Source of the DNA: Bradyrhizobium zhengyangense
GTDB lineage: Bacteria > Pseudomonadota > Alphaproteobacteria > Rhizobiales > Xanthobacteraceae
Assembly (NCBI RefSeq): GCF_022012435.1
Contig: NZ_JAKLUA010000010.1
Location: 211,850-275,849, forward strand
Direction: 5' to 3'
Length of the DNA: 64,000 bases
The translations under genes and the position numbers were made by a program. The notes under the pieces are model-generated. The model had not been told where the DNA came from. It did no database searches and saw only the letters and a list, made by a program, of their open reading frames with translations. Every line of letters begins with the position of its first letter. The first letter of the stretch is position 1. Below are positions 8,452 to 17,776 of the stretch, one piece after another.

Positions 8452-8732
8452 GCAAAAACCCTCGACTTAAACCTGAGAGGCGCAGCGCCCTTATTGGCGG
8501 CGATTATTAGGCGAAATCGTCCGAAGCCGTCAATGATACGGGGTTCTCCGTTCCGAGGGGCGGTGCTAGAAGCTGCCCACGCCGTGGGCAGAACCGTCCG
8601 CGGCCTTGAAAGCGACAAGAAAACCCATCAAGTTGCGGCACTTAACATAACAGGACTTGGACAGGATCTTGGCGGGGGCGCGCAGGTTTCCCGGCCCGCC
8701 TTTCCGGCTCAAGCGACCAACCCGATCAGGAC

Positions 8733-10634
8733 ATGCCATTGACCATGGCCCAAGGAATGAAGCGCCTCGGGACGCCGATTGCGGCGCTGCTCGGCGTCGT
8801 GCTGATCGCCCTGATCGCGACCTCCTGGCTCATCAACCGCGACGCGTTGCGCAAGGCAGTCGAAGCGCAGATCCGCGACGTCACCGGACTCGAGCTCAGC
8901 GTGGCGGGCAATATCGACATTTCCGTATTGCCGGCGAGCTACATCTCCTTCCATGACGTCGGTCTCAAGGGCGGCGGCACCGCCGACCCCGCGCTCCATG
9001 TCGACGTGCTCACCGCCAATCTTCGGCTACTGCCGCTGCTGCTGCAACGGTTCGAAATCGCCGACCTGACACTGCTGCGGCCGCACATCCATGTCAGCCT
9101 GAAGCCGGACGGCGAGAGCAACTGGACACCGTTCATCCAGACCATTGCGCGAACGATGAAGCCCGGCGCCGACAACCAGGTCTCATTCTCCGAGATCAGG
9201 ATCCAGGACGGCTTGCTCGACTATATGGACGTCGCCACGAATGCCACGGAGAAGTTCGAGGACATCGACCTGTCGCTGGCCTGGCCCTCGATCTCGCGCT
9301 CCTTCGCCGCAACCGGGCAGTTCGACTGGCGCGGCGAACGCGTCGACGGCTCGATCAGTTTTGCCGATTTCGTCGCGGCGCTCTCGGGCGAGCGCTCCGG
9401 CCTGAAGGCGCGGATCGCCAGTGCACCGCTCAAACTCGCCTTTGACGGCAGCGTCGCCAACCGCACTAGCCCGATGATGGAGGGCACGCTCACCATCGAC
9501 AGCCCGTCCTTGCGCAACGCGCTGCGCTGGACCGGCCAGCCGCCGCCCGGCAGCGGCGGCTTCGGCCGCTTCGCGCTGAAGGCGCGCGCCAATGTCGTTG
9601 GCGCCTCGATCGCGCTGACCAACGTCAATGTCGAGCTCGACGGCAACACCGCCGAGGGCGTCATGACCTATGCCAATAACGGCCGGCAGACTCTGCAGGC
9701 GACGCTGGCCGCCGACGCACTCGACTTCACGCCTTATATCTCCACCTTCCGTCTGCTCGCGAGCGGCGCGCGCGACTGGAACAGGCAGCTGTTCGATCTC
9801 AACGGATTGTCGAGCACCGACCTCGACATGCGCCTCTCGGCAGCCAGGCTGACGGTCGGCCCGACCAAGCTCGGCCGCACCGCGATCGGCGCCAATTTGC
9901 GCAACGGCACGCTGGCGCTCTCGGTCGGCGAGGCCCAGGTCTATGGCGGCATCGCCAAGGGCTCGTTCGGCATCTCGCGCTCCGACACGGTCGCCGACAT
10001 CAAGGCGCAATTCCAGTTCGCCGACGTTGACCTTCAGGCCTGCGCTACCGAGCTGTTCGGCCTCAACAAGCTGTCTGGCCGCGGCAACATCAACGTGTCC
10101 CTCATGGCCTCCGGCTCGAGCCCGTTTGGCCTCGTGCAATCGCTCGACGGCACCGCCAGCGTGATCGGGCACGACGGCGCCATCTCCGGCTTCAATGCCG
10201 AGCAGCTCCTGAAACGGCTCGAGCGCCGGCCGCTGTCCGGCGGCGGCAATTTCCGCAGCGGTACGACGCCGTACGACAACCTCACCATCTCGGTGAAATT
10301 CGCCGACGGCATCGCCACCGCCGAGGACATCCGCATCGAAGGGCCTGCGGCAAAGATCACGCTGACCGGCACCGCGTCGGTGCCGACGCGCGAATACGAC
10401 ATGAAAGGTGTGGCGAGCCTGAACACAACGTCCGGCTTTCAGCTGCCTTTCATGGTGCAGGGTCCCTGGGACGATCCGCTGATCTTCCCCGACCCCGAAG
10501 CCCTGATCCGCCAGTCGCCAGCGGCATCACCCTTCCTCGACCTCCTGAAGCAACGCATCACCGGCGGCAAGCGGCAGGCGCCCGAGGGATCGCCGACGGC
10601 GGAGAACGCGAAGGACAACGCCAAGTCTAACTAG
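8733..10634 (+). CDS. AsmA family protein
   Basis: A 633-residue protein with one N-terminal membrane helix (about residues 13-32) and a long beta-rich body. The AsmA-type N-terminal segment INRDALRKAVEAQIRDVTGLELSV is present, and the C-terminal half contains the AsmA_2-like RGNINVSLMASG and SLDGTASV stretches. AsmA-like proteins are envelope proteins of the bridge-like lipid-transfer type, anchored in the inner membrane and reaching into the periplasm. The function here is inferred by family only. The last 20 residues are polar and low complexity. An in-frame ATG at 8745 is an alternative start. Confidence 0.85.
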   Translation: MPLTMAQGMKRLGTPIAALLGVVLIALIATSWLINRDALRKAVEAQIRDVTGLELSVAGNIDISVLPASYISFHDVGLKGGGTADPALHVDVLTANLRLLPLLLQRFEIADLTLLRPHIHVSLKPDGESNWTPFIQTIARTMKPGADNQVSFSEIRIQDGLLDYMDVATNATEKFEDIDLSLAWPSISRSFAATGQFDWRGERVDGSISFADFVAALSGERSGLKARIASAPLKLAFDGSVANRTSPMMEGTLTIDSPSLRNALRWTGQPPPGSGGFGRFALKARANVVGASIALTNVNVELDGNTAEGVMTYANNGRQTLQATLAADALDFTPYISTFRLLASGARDWNRQLFDLNGLSSTDLDMRLSAARLTVGPTKLGRTAIGANLRNGTLALSVGEAQVYGGIAKGSFGISRSDTVADIKAQFQFADVDLQACATELFGLNKLSGRGNINVSLMASGSSPFGLVQSLDGTASVIGHDGAISGFNAEQLLKRLERRPLSGGGNFRSGTTPYDNLTISVKFADGIATAEDIRIEGPAAKITLTGTASVPTREYDMKGVASLNTTSGFQLPFMVQGPWDDPLIFPDPEALIRQSPAASPFLDLLKQRITGGKRQAPEGSPTAENAKDNAKSN

Positions 10635-10701
10635 AGTGATCGAGGTCCTGGTCCTGAGGGGCCAGATCGCGTACTGCGTCCGACTTGATCCAAAGGCGCC
10701 G

Positions 10702-12087
10702 TCAGGCCGCCGATTGCGTCGTCGAAATCCAGCTCTTGTGGTCCCGGATCACTGTTGCCCCGGCGATCTTCGTCCCGGCCGCAATCTCCACACTGCCGCT
10801 CTGCCCCAGTTCACGAGCCAACACCTCGCGGTCACAGGCGTCCTCCCACAGCGAAACGGTGATGGCTGCGACGCAATTGCTGATCATGCTGGTCAGCGCC
10901 CGCGCTTCCGACATGAAGCGGTCGATACCGACCAGCAGGGCCACGCCGGTCACAGGCAAATCGGGCATGACGGAGAGGGTCGCCACAAGCGCGACGAAGC
11001 CGCTGCCGGTGACACCGGCCGCTCCTTTCGACGTCAGCAGCATCAGTCCGAGCATCGCCGCGATCTGCCCCCATGACAGGTGAATGTCGCAGGCTTGCGC
11101 GATGAAGATGGAGGCCAGGGTGAGATAGATGGCGCTGCCGTCCAGATTGAAGGAGTAGCCCATCGGCAGCACGAGCCCTGACACGCCTTTCCGGCATCCG
11201 AGCTGCTCCAGCTTGCGCAGCGCGCCAGGCAGCGCCGGCTCCGACGAGGACGTGCCGAGCACGATCAGCAACTCTTCCCTGAAGTAGCGGATCGTCTTCC
11301 ACAGGCTGAAGCCGTTCAGCCGCGCCAGCGTCCCGAGCACGACGACCACAAAGACGGAGCAGGCGACATAGAACGTCAAGATCAGCAGTCCGAGCGAGCC
11401 AATCGAACGGACGCCGTAACGGCCCACCGTGAATGCCATGGCGCCGAAGGCCCCGAGCGGCGCAAGCTTCATGATGAAGCCGAAGGACACAAACAGCACG
11501 TGCGAGAACGAGGCGACCGCCTTTGTCACCGCAGCACCTCCGTCGCCCGCACGGCTTAAGCCAAAGGCGATCAGGATGGAGATCAGCAGGACCGGCAGCA
11601 CCTCGCCATCCGCAAACGCTCCGAAGAACGAATGCGGGATGATGTGCAGCATGAAGTCCGCAAATCCGGTCGCAGCTGCCTGCTTGGTGAACTTCGCAGC
11701 CACCGACGGATCCAGCGTACTGACGGAAACATGCATGCCCACACCCGGCTGGATCAACGAGACAGCCATCAGTCCGGCCAGCAGGGCGAGCACGGTCAGC
11801 AGATAGAACAGCGCCATGGATTTCACCAGGGTGCGACCGACCTCGCGGGAATCGCTGATGCTGTTGATGCCGCTGACGATGGTGCAGAACACGATCGGTG
11901 CGATCATCATCTTGACGAGCTTGACGAAGCCGTCTCCGAGGGGCTTCAGCGCGGCGCCAAATTCCGGCCAGAAATGACCAGTGAGGACGCCCAGCATGAC
12001 GCCAATCAACACCTGAACGTAGAGTATGCGATAGAATGGCTTTCGTGCCTCGCTGTGCCCGGGCCCAACCATTGCTTGCATCTGCAT
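10702..12087 (-). CDS. dctA: Dicarboxylate/cation symporter (DctA/GltP family)
   Basis: A 461-residue secondary transporter with about eight membrane segments, the serine-rich LGTSSSEPALPGAL reentrant loop and the MGYSFNLDGSAIYLT segment that carries the substrate- and sodium/proton-binding residues. It should import C4-dicarboxylates or related tricarboxylic or oxo acids. The frame is open to 12198, but GGGAGAAACGAG lies just before the ATG at 12087, so that start is preferred. It follows the tautomerase gene by 52 bases on the same strand, suggesting uptake and isomerisation of the same substrate type. The dctA symbol is by family; the physiological substrate is not shown. Confidence 0.88.
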   Translation of the reverse strand: MQMQAMVGPGHSEARKPFYRILYVQVLIGVMLGVLTGHFWPEFGAALKPLGDGFVKLVKMMIAPIVFCTIVSGINSISDSREVGRTLVKSMALFYLLTVLALLAGLMAVSLIQPGVGMHVSVSTLDPSVAAKFTKQAAATGFADFMLHIIPHSFFGAFADGEVLPVLLISILIAFGLSRAGDGGAAVTKAVASFSHVLFVSFGFIMKLAPLGAFGAMAFTVGRYGVRSIGSLGLLILTFYVACSVFVVVVLGTLARLNGFSLWKTIRYFREELLIVLGTSSSEPALPGALRKLEQLGCRKGVSGLVLPMGYSFNLDGSAIYLTLASIFIAQACDIHLSWGQIAAMLGLMLLTSKGAAGVTGSGFVALVATLSVMPDLPVTGVALLVGIDRFMSEARALTSMISNCVAAITVSLWEDACDREVLARELGQSGSVEIAAGTKIAGATVIRDHKSWISTTQSAA

Positions 12088-12139
12088 TCTCGTTTCTCCC
12101 ATGTTCTGATTTTCTTGATGGCTTCGCAGGCGGCAGGTT

Positions 12140-13213
12140 TCAGGCCGCCAGCACCGCATGAGGCACGTGCGACCGGCGGGCAAAGACGTGCCCTTCAAAG
12201 ATCCGCCGGGCTGTCCGCTGCACCCGGGCGACCGGCCCGGGCTCCAGCCGAACCACGAGCTGGCCGGAGGGATGGCCGAGCGTGATCGGCACCGGCGGCG
12301 CCAGCGGTCCGACCATCTCTGCGGCGATCGTTCCGGGTGTCACGCATGCAGTCGCGATCGCGACAGCGCCGGTCACCGCCAGCGCGCTATGACAGTCATG
12401 GGGCATGAAGTACCGGGTGTTCAGGGTCGCGGCGCCGGCAGACGCAATCAGAACCGGCTTCGGAATCACCATGTTCGCGGAATCTGGAAAACCCATCAGA
12501 CGCCCGGCCTCGATACGCAGTCTTTCGAGACGCGCGCGGAAGCTGCTGTCGGCGAAGTCGGAGGGCGCCTCGCGACCGGTCCATCCCAGATCCGCCGCGC
12601 GGACCAGCATGACCGGCATCGCAGCGTCGATGCAGGTCACATCGATCCCTCCGATGCTGTCGACCGGCCGTCCGGTCGGCAGCAGGCGGCCAGTGCGCGC
12701 GCCCGCCGCGTTGGGGAACGACAGTTCGACGGGCGCGGCGGTCCCCGGTACGCCATCGATTCGCGCTTCGCCCTCGTAAGTGACCCGCCCACCGGGGGTG
12801 GCGACCGTCGCATCGATCAGCTTGCCGGTGTTGACATTGTGGATACGCACATGCGTGCGATCTGCGGTCGCGGCGACCAGGCCGGCTTCGATTGCGAACG
12901 GCCCCACGGCAGCCAGCATGTTTCCGCAGTTCGGGGACGTATCGACGATCCCTTCACGAACGCGCACCTGGACGAACAGGTAGTCGACATCGGCGCCTGG
13001 CACGGATGCCGGCCCAATGATCGCGACCTTGTTGACAACCGCATTGCCGCCGCCGATTCCATCGATCCCGAGATCGTGCCCGCTTCCCATCACGGACAAC
13101 AGGAGCGCGTCGCGCAGGCCGGGGTCGGCCGGAAGATCGCGGGCCAGGAAAAACGGGCCCCGTGAGGTCCCTCCGCGCATGACCACACAAGGAATGGCAA
13201 TCTGATCGTTCAT
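12140..13213 (-). CDS. PrpF/4-oxalomesaconate tautomerase family protein
   Basis: A 357-residue protein of the diaminopimelate-epimerase-like PrpF fold. The N-terminus IPCVVMRGGTSRGPFFLARD and the following GIDGIGGGNAVVNKVAII are family hallmarks, as is CGNMLAAVGPFAIEAGLV. Close relatives isomerise 4-oxalomesaconate (protocatechuate 4,5-cleavage and gallate pathways) or 2-methylaconitate (PrpF). Pairing with an organic-acid symporter and a divergent LysR regulator suggests use of an imported tricarboxylate-like acid. The upstream extension to 13453 overlaps the LysR gene and is rejected; the ATG at 13213 begins the conserved domain. Confidence 0.85.
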   Translation of the reverse strand: MNDQIAIPCVVMRGGTSRGPFFLARDLPADPGLRDALLLSVMGSGHDLGIDGIGGGNAVVNKVAIIGPASVPGADVDYLFVQVRVREGIVDTSPNCGNMLAAVGPFAIEAGLVAATADRTHVRIHNVNTGKLIDATVATPGGRVTYEGEARIDGVPGTAAPVELSFPNAAGARTGRLLPTGRPVDSIGGIDVTCIDAAMPVMLVRAADLGWTGREAPSDFADSSFRARLERLRIEAGRLMGFPDSANMVIPKPVLIASAGAATLNTRYFMPHDCHSALAVTGAVAIATACVTPGTIAAEMVGPLAPPVPITLGHPSGQLVVRLEPGPVARVQRTARRIFEGHVFARRSHVPHAVLAA

Positions 13214-13298
13214 GGCATTGTTCCGTTCGGCGACATCTTCGTTCGAACCCGAACATCCTCCGCCAGAACTCTTTTGTGAAATGCAAATATCTGAGGTA

Positions 13299-13319
13299 TT
13301 ATTCCGTATATCGGTATAA
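13299..13319. promoter_or_regulatory. Dyad symmetry, candidate LysR operator
   Basis: The segment reads TTAT-T-CCG-TATAT-CGG-T-ATAA, an interrupted inverted repeat about 22 bases upstream of the lysR ATG and about 85 bases upstream of the divergent tautomerase start. Position and symmetry fit a LysR-type autoregulatory site. Confidence 0.5.
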
Positions 13320-13340
13320 TGGAGATAATGGAGCCTGCTC

Positions 13341-14324
13341 ATGAACGCTGAACTGCTCGACCTCAAGGCGTTCATCACCGTTGCAGAGACGGGAAGCTTC
13401 GTGCGGACCGCCAGGGCGCTGAACCTGTCGCAGCCCGCGCTCAGCCGACGCATTCAGAAGCTGGAGGAAAGCCTGGGTGCGCCACTGCTCGAGCGCTCCA
13501 CCCGCCACGTCAATCTCACCATGACAGGCCGCGACTTCCTGCCGAAGGTGCGCCGGCTCATCGACGAATTCGAGACCTCGGTGCTCGCCATCCAGGATAT
13601 CGGAGCGCGGAGTTCAGGCCTGGTCTCGGTCGCCGCGGTGCCGACCGCGGTGTTCTACTTCCTGCCGCGTGCAATCGGCCGGTTCGCCGATGCGTATCCG
13701 CGCATTCGCGTTCGCATTCTGGACATTGGTGCCAACGAGGGATTGGAAGCGGTCGCGCGCGGAGAAGTTGACTTCGGCATCAATTTCATCGGTGCCTCAC
13801 ATGCCGAGATTGAATTCGAGAAGCTCGTTGAGGATCCTTTCGTCCTCGCCTGCCGCCATGACCATCCGCTGGCATCGCGCAAACAGGTAAGCTGGCCCGA
13901 AATCGCGCCGCACCGAGTTATCACCGTCGGCCGCAACAGCGGCAATCGCGCGTTGATCGACAATGCGCTGGCGCGACATGGCCTCCAGTTGAACTGGTCC
14001 TATGAAGTCGCGCACCTCTCCGGTTCGCTCGGTCTGGTCGAAGCGGGCCTCGGCATCGCCGTGCTCCCCAAGCTGGCGACGCCGGCCGCCGGCCATCCGA
14101 TCATTCACACCATTCGGCTGATCGAGCCGGAAGTGTCGCGGACGATCGGAATCGTGCGCCGGCGCGGAGCTACATTATCCCCTCATGCCAGCCAATTCCT
14201 CAAGATGCTCCTCGAGGCATGGCGCTCTCCGTCCCGGACCGGCGGGCAAGGCAAGCCGCGGTCCCGGTCCGCTGAGGCAAGTGCGGAAGCCGTTTCGACG
14301 GGCCCGAAGGGAAAGCGCTCGTAG
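13341..14324 (+). CDS. LysR family transcription regulator
   Basis: A 327-residue regulator with the N-terminal winged helix-turn-helix (residues 5-65; SFVRTARALNLSQPALSRRI) and a type 2 periplasmic-binding-like effector domain (about 90-290). It is divergent from the tautomerase-symporter pair and probably activates it when the organic acid is present. The last 30 residues are basic and low in order. The effector is unknown. Confidence 0.9.
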   Translation: MNAELLDLKAFITVAETGSFVRTARALNLSQPALSRRIQKLEESLGAPLLERSTRHVNLTMTGRDFLPKVRRLIDEFETSVLAIQDIGARSSGLVSVAAVPTAVFYFLPRAIGRFADAYPRIRVRILDIGANEGLEAVARGEVDFGINFIGASHAEIEFEKLVEDPFVLACRHDHPLASRKQVSWPEIAPHRVITVGRNSGNRALIDNALARHGLQLNWSYEVAHLSGSLGLVEAGLGIAVLPKLATPAAGHPIIHTIRLIEPEVSRTIGIVRRRGATLSPHASQFLKMLLEAWRSPSRTGGQGKPRSRSAEASAEAVSTGPKGKRS

Positions 14325-14523
14325 CTCGCAGAGAGTGCGGCGCAAGTCCGTTTCCCGGTAGAGGCGGTGAGCAGCCTCGCTTTGGGAACACGCACTCCGA
14401 ATTGATCGGCACGAATTGATGCGGCGATTGGATCGATGCGCGCGTTAAGCATCTCCGAGAGCCCGACACCCCTCGACCTAGGTCTGACAACATGCCGCTA
14501 GATCGGATAGCGGCCATGGGCTA

Positions 14524-14549
14524 GTGTTTTATCCGACCGGTTAAAACAC
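14524..14549. promoter_or_regulatory. Inverted repeat upstream of sugar ABC genes
   Basis: GTGTTTTA and TAAAACAC form perfect 8-base arms separated by ten bases, ending 22 bases before the chosen GTG start of the binding protein. It could be a repressor operator for the transporter or a leader hairpin. Confidence 0.45.
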
Positions 14550-14571
14550 CGGCCGCTTGAGGGAGAAAAAC

Positions 14572-15957
14572 GTGAAATCCAAGGTTATTGGCGCAGTTAC
14601 ATTGGCGGTAGCTGCAGCTGGGCTGTTTGCAGCCGCCGCACCCGCTTTTGCGCAGCAAAAAACGATTACGGTCTGGTGGGGCAAGGGCTTCTACCGCTCC
14701 GAAGACGACGCACTGCTCGACACGATCAAGAAGTTCGAAGCCAAGACCGGCATCAAGGTCGAGTTGTCGCAGTATGCGATCCAGGACATGATTCCGAAGA
14801 CGGTCGCCGCGCTCGATGCCGGCACCGTGCCCGACGTCGCCTATTCCGACACTTATGACGTGCAGGTGCAGGGCAAGTGGGCCTATGAGGGCAAGCTCGA
14901 GGACCTTTCCGACATCATGGAACCGATCAAGGATCGGTTCGTGCAAAACACGCTGGATGCGTCGATCCTCTATAACGACGTCGCCAAGAAGAAAGCCTAT
15001 TACGGCTTCCCGCTGAAGCAGCAGAGTATGCACGTCCAGATCTGGAACGACATGCTGGAGAAAGCCGGCTTCAAGCAGAGCGACATCCCGAATGATTGGG
15101 AAGGCTATTGGTCATTCTGGTGCGACAAGGTGCAGCCGGCGATCCGCAAGGCCACCGGCCAGCGCATCTACGCCGTCGGCCAGCCGATGGGCGTGGAATC
15201 CACCGACGCCTTCCAGTCGTTCTACACCTTCATGGACGCCTATCATGTCAAGCTGGTCGACGACGACGGCAAGCTCCTGGTGGACGATCCCAAGGTTCGC
15301 GAGAACCTGATCAAGGCGATGAAGGACTACACCGACACCTACATCAAGGGCTGTACCCCGCCGTCCTCGACGACCTGGAAGGACCCGGACAACAACGTCG
15401 CCTTCCACAACAAGACCATCGTGATGACCCACAACTTCACGATCTCGATCGCGGCGAAATGGTACGAGGACTCGCAGAACCAGGCGCTGACGCAAGAACA
15501 GCGCGACGCCGGCAAGAAGGCCTATGAGCAGGACATCATCACGGCGTCCTTCCCGAAGGCGCCGGATGGTTCGACCATTCGCTACCGCTCCGACGTCAAG
15601 ACCGGGCTGATCTTCACCGCGGCCAAGAACAAGGCCGAGGCCAAGCAGTTCATCAGCTTCCTGCTCCAGGAAGAGAACGTGCGTCCCTATATCGAGGGCG
15701 CGCTCGGCCGCTGGTTCCCGGTGACGAAGGAAAGTCAGGCCAGCCCGTTCTGGCAGGCCGACAAGCATCGCAAGGCGGTGTACGCCCAGTTCACCGGCGG
15801 CACCGCGCCGTTCGACTTCACCAAGAACTGGAAGTTCACGATCCTGAACAACGAGAACGTCTGGGCCAAGGCGATGAACCGCGTGGTCAGCGAGAAGGTC
15901 CCGGTCGACAAGGCCGTCGACGAACTGATCGCCCGCATCAAGCAGGTCGCGGGCTAA
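14572..15957 (+). CDS. ABC transporter substrate-binding protein (family 1)
   Basis: A 461-residue periplasmic binding protein with a clean signal peptide (GAVTLAVAAAGLFAAAAPAFA, mature protein from QQKTITVWWG). The family 1 extracellular-solute-binding pattern is seen in FEAKTGIKVELSQY and the C-terminal AEAKQFISFLLQEEN. The likely ligand is a sugar, polyol or glycerol-type compound, by family. A TTG at 14557 is in frame, but GGGAG at 14561-14565 fits the GTG at 14572. Two hairpins separate it from the permease genes downstream. No ATPase gene adjoins. Confidence 0.9.
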   Translation: MKSKVIGAVTLAVAAAGLFAAAAPAFAQQKTITVWWGKGFYRSEDDALLDTIKKFEAKTGIKVELSQYAIQDMIPKTVAALDAGTVPDVAYSDTYDVQVQGKWAYEGKLEDLSDIMEPIKDRFVQNTLDASILYNDVAKKKAYYGFPLKQQSMHVQIWNDMLEKAGFKQSDIPNDWEGYWSFWCDKVQPAIRKATGQRIYAVGQPMGVESTDAFQSFYTFMDAYHVKLVDDDGKLLVDDPKVRENLIKAMKDYTDTYIKGCTPPSSTTWKDPDNNVAFHNKTIVMTHNFTISIAAKWYEDSQNQALTQEQRDAGKKAYEQDIITASFPKAPDGSTIRYRSDVKTGLIFTAAKNKAEAKQFISFLLQEENVRPYIEGALGRWFPVTKESQASPFWQADKHRKAVYAQFTGGTAPFDFTKNWKFTILNNENVWAKAMNRVVSEKVPVDKAVDELIARIKQVAG

Positions 15958-15971
15958 GTCCCCTGCACTTC

Positions 15972-15996
15972 CCTCTCCCCGCTTTGCGGGGAGAGG
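15972..15996 (+). repeat. CCTCTCCCCGC hairpin repeat between binding protein and permeases
   Basis: An 11-bp perfect stem with a TTT loop lies 15 bases after the binding-protein stop. Its core resembles the CCTCTCCCC arms of the repeat at 51420-51573, so it may be a dispersed palindromic repeat used here as an intercistronic structure. Confidence 0.6.
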
Positions 15997-16009
15997 TGTA
16001 AGAACAACA

Positions 16010-16039
16010 CCGGCCGCGTTTCGCGGCCGGCTTCTCTTT
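16010..16039 (+). terminator. Second intercistronic hairpin with T-rich tail
   Basis: CCGGCCGCG and CGCGGCCGG pair around TTT and are followed by CTTCTCTTT. This looks like a leaky intrinsic terminator that would reduce permease expression relative to the binding protein, a common arrangement for ABC importers. Confidence 0.6.
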
Positions 16040-16055
16040 GAAGAGTTCGAAAAGA

Positions 16056-16928
16056 ATGGCGATTACGCTTTCTGGCGATCAGGCGATCCCCGCCCCACCC
16101 CTGACGTCGCGGCTGACCACGGCGCAGGTCTGGGGCATCGTGCTGCTCACGCCCTATCTGCTCGTTTTCCTCGCCTTCGTCGTCTATCCCGTCTGCTACG
16201 GGCTGTGGCTGGCGCGAGCGCCGTCGAACTATGTCGCGCTCTGGAACGACCCGATCTTCGGGCGCGCCGCGGTCAACACGCTGATCTTCCTGGTCATCGG
16301 CATCAACATCAAGATGCTGATCGCGCTGTTCCTGTCCGGCTTTTTTGCGCAGCAGCGCACCTGGATCAAATGGCTTTCGGTGATCTTCATCCTGCCCTGG
16401 GCGGTGCCGTCGATTCCGACCATCCTGTCGGTGCGCTTCATGCTCAACCCCGAATGGGGCATGATCAACCACTACATCTTCGCCTTCACCGGCGATGACG
16501 GCCCGAACTGGCTGAACGACCCGACCGTGGCGCTGACCATGGCGATCGGCGTGCACATCTGGAAATCGCTACCGTTCTGGACGATGATCCTGATCACCGG
16601 GCGCCTTGCGATCGCGCAGGACCTATTCGAGGCCGCCGAGGTCGACGGCGCGAACTGGTGGCAAAAATTCCGCTTCATCACCTGGCCGTCGATGCAGACG
16701 CTCTACGTCACCTGCACGCTGCTCTCGATGATCTGGACGCTCGGCGATTTCAACAGCGTCTATCTGCTCACCGGCGGTGGTCCGGCCGACCTCACGCACG
16801 TGCTGTCGACGCTTGGCATTCGCTATCTCCGGCTCGACCAGCTCTCGCTCGCGATGGCCTCCATCGTCTGCGCGATGCCGTTCGTCCTGCCGCTCGTGTA
16901 TTTCATGATGAAACGGTTGTCGCGATGA
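16056..16928 (+). CDS. Sugar ABC transporter permease 1 (CUT1, MalF-like)
   Basis: A 290-residue inner-membrane permease with about six membrane segments and the ATPase-contact loop EAAEVDGANWWQKFRFITWP (about residues 190-210). It pairs with the next permease. An in-frame TTG at 16038 is possible; the ATG at 16056 is chosen. The stop overlaps the next ATG (ATGA), so the two permeases are translationally coupled. Confidence 0.92.
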   Translation: MAITLSGDQAIPAPPLTSRLTTAQVWGIVLLTPYLLVFLAFVVYPVCYGLWLARAPSNYVALWNDPIFGRAAVNTLIFLVIGINIKMLIALFLSGFFAQQRTWIKWLSVIFILPWAVPSIPTILSVRFMLNPEWGMINHYIFAFTGDDGPNWLNDPTVALTMAIGVHIWKSLPFWTMILITGRLAIAQDLFEAAEVDGANWWQKFRFITWPSMQTLYVTCTLLSMIWTLGDFNSVYLLTGGGPADLTHVLSTLGIRYLRLDQLSLAMASIVCAMPFVLPLVYFMMKRLSR

Positions 16929-17776
16929 AGCTTCCCTCTCTCCGTGACGTCGCGACGGAAGCGCGGCTGCTGCTGATCGGCATTCCCGTCTTCCTGTGGA
17001 CGATGATCCCGATCTATCACATGTTCCTGTTCGCGATCTCTCCGAAGGAGGACGCGTTCTCGGGCAAGCTGTGGCCGGACCATCCGACGCTGCACAACTT
17101 CGAAATCGTGTTCAAGCAGCAGCACTATTTCCTGCGCGACTTCTACGTCCAGTTCTGGAATTCGACCGTGATCGCGGCCGCCGTCGGTGCGCTGACCCTG
17201 TTCATCGCCACGGCTGCGGCGTTCTCGATCTCGCGGCTGAAGGTGCCAGGCGGGCGCGTGGTGCTGAACCTCGCGCTCTTCACCTATTTCATTCCGGCGG
17301 CGTTCCTCGCCGTGCCGATGTACCGCACCATGGGCAATTACGGCCTGCTCAACAATCGCTGGGCATTGATCCTGGCGATGGTGACGATCGCCTCGCCCTA
17401 CGCGATCTGGGTGCTGAAGCAGGCCTCCGACAAGCTGCCGGTCGAGCTGGATGAAGCCGCGGTGATGGACGGCGCCACGACGCTGCAGATCTTCCGCCTG
17501 GTCTATTTGCCGCTGATGATGCCTTCGCTGGTCGCGATCGGCACCTATGCGGTGCTGCTGGCCTGGAACGAATATCTCTACGCGTTCCTGCTACTCTCGA
17601 ACGACCAAGACATCACGCTGCCCGTCGCGCTCGGCAACTTCCTTGCCGCGGACGATTCGCCCTGGGAGCTGCTGATGACCACCGGCTTCATCTACGCGCT
17701 GCCACCGGCCGCGGTCTACTACGCCTTCCGCCGCTACATGGTGGGCGGGCTGACGGCGGGCGCGGTGAAGTCCTAG
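16925..17776 (+). CDS. Sugar ABC transporter permease 2 (CUT1, MalG-like)
   Basis: A 283-residue permease beginning MKLPSLRDVATEARLLLIG, with six membrane segments and the EAA loop DEAAVMDGATTLQIFRLVYL. The start overlaps the stop of permease 1 by four bases. The reading frame is open upstream to 16658 but that part is an overlap artefact. The expected ATPase gene does not follow; the next gene is convergent, so the importer must borrow an ATPase from elsewhere or be incomplete. Confidence 0.92.
   Translation: MKLPSLRDVATEARLLLIGIPVFLWTMIPIYHMFLFAISPKEDAFSGKLWPDHPTLHNFEIVFKQQHYFLRDFYVQFWNSTVIAAAVGALTLFIATAAAFSISRLKVPGGRVVLNLALFTYFIPAAFLAVPMYRTMGNYGLLNNRWALILAMVTIASPYAIWVLKQASDKLPVELDEAAVMDGATTLQIFRLVYLPLMMPSLVAIGTYAVLLAWNEYLYAFLLLSNDQDITLPVALGNFLAADDSPWELLMTTGFIYALPPAAVYYAFRRYMVGGLTAGAVKS

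Noticed and set aside
12140..13453. Longer form of the PrpF-like protein starting at 13453
   Set aside because: The extra 80 residues overlap the divergent LysR gene and are not conserved-looking; the family domain begins at the ATG at 13213.
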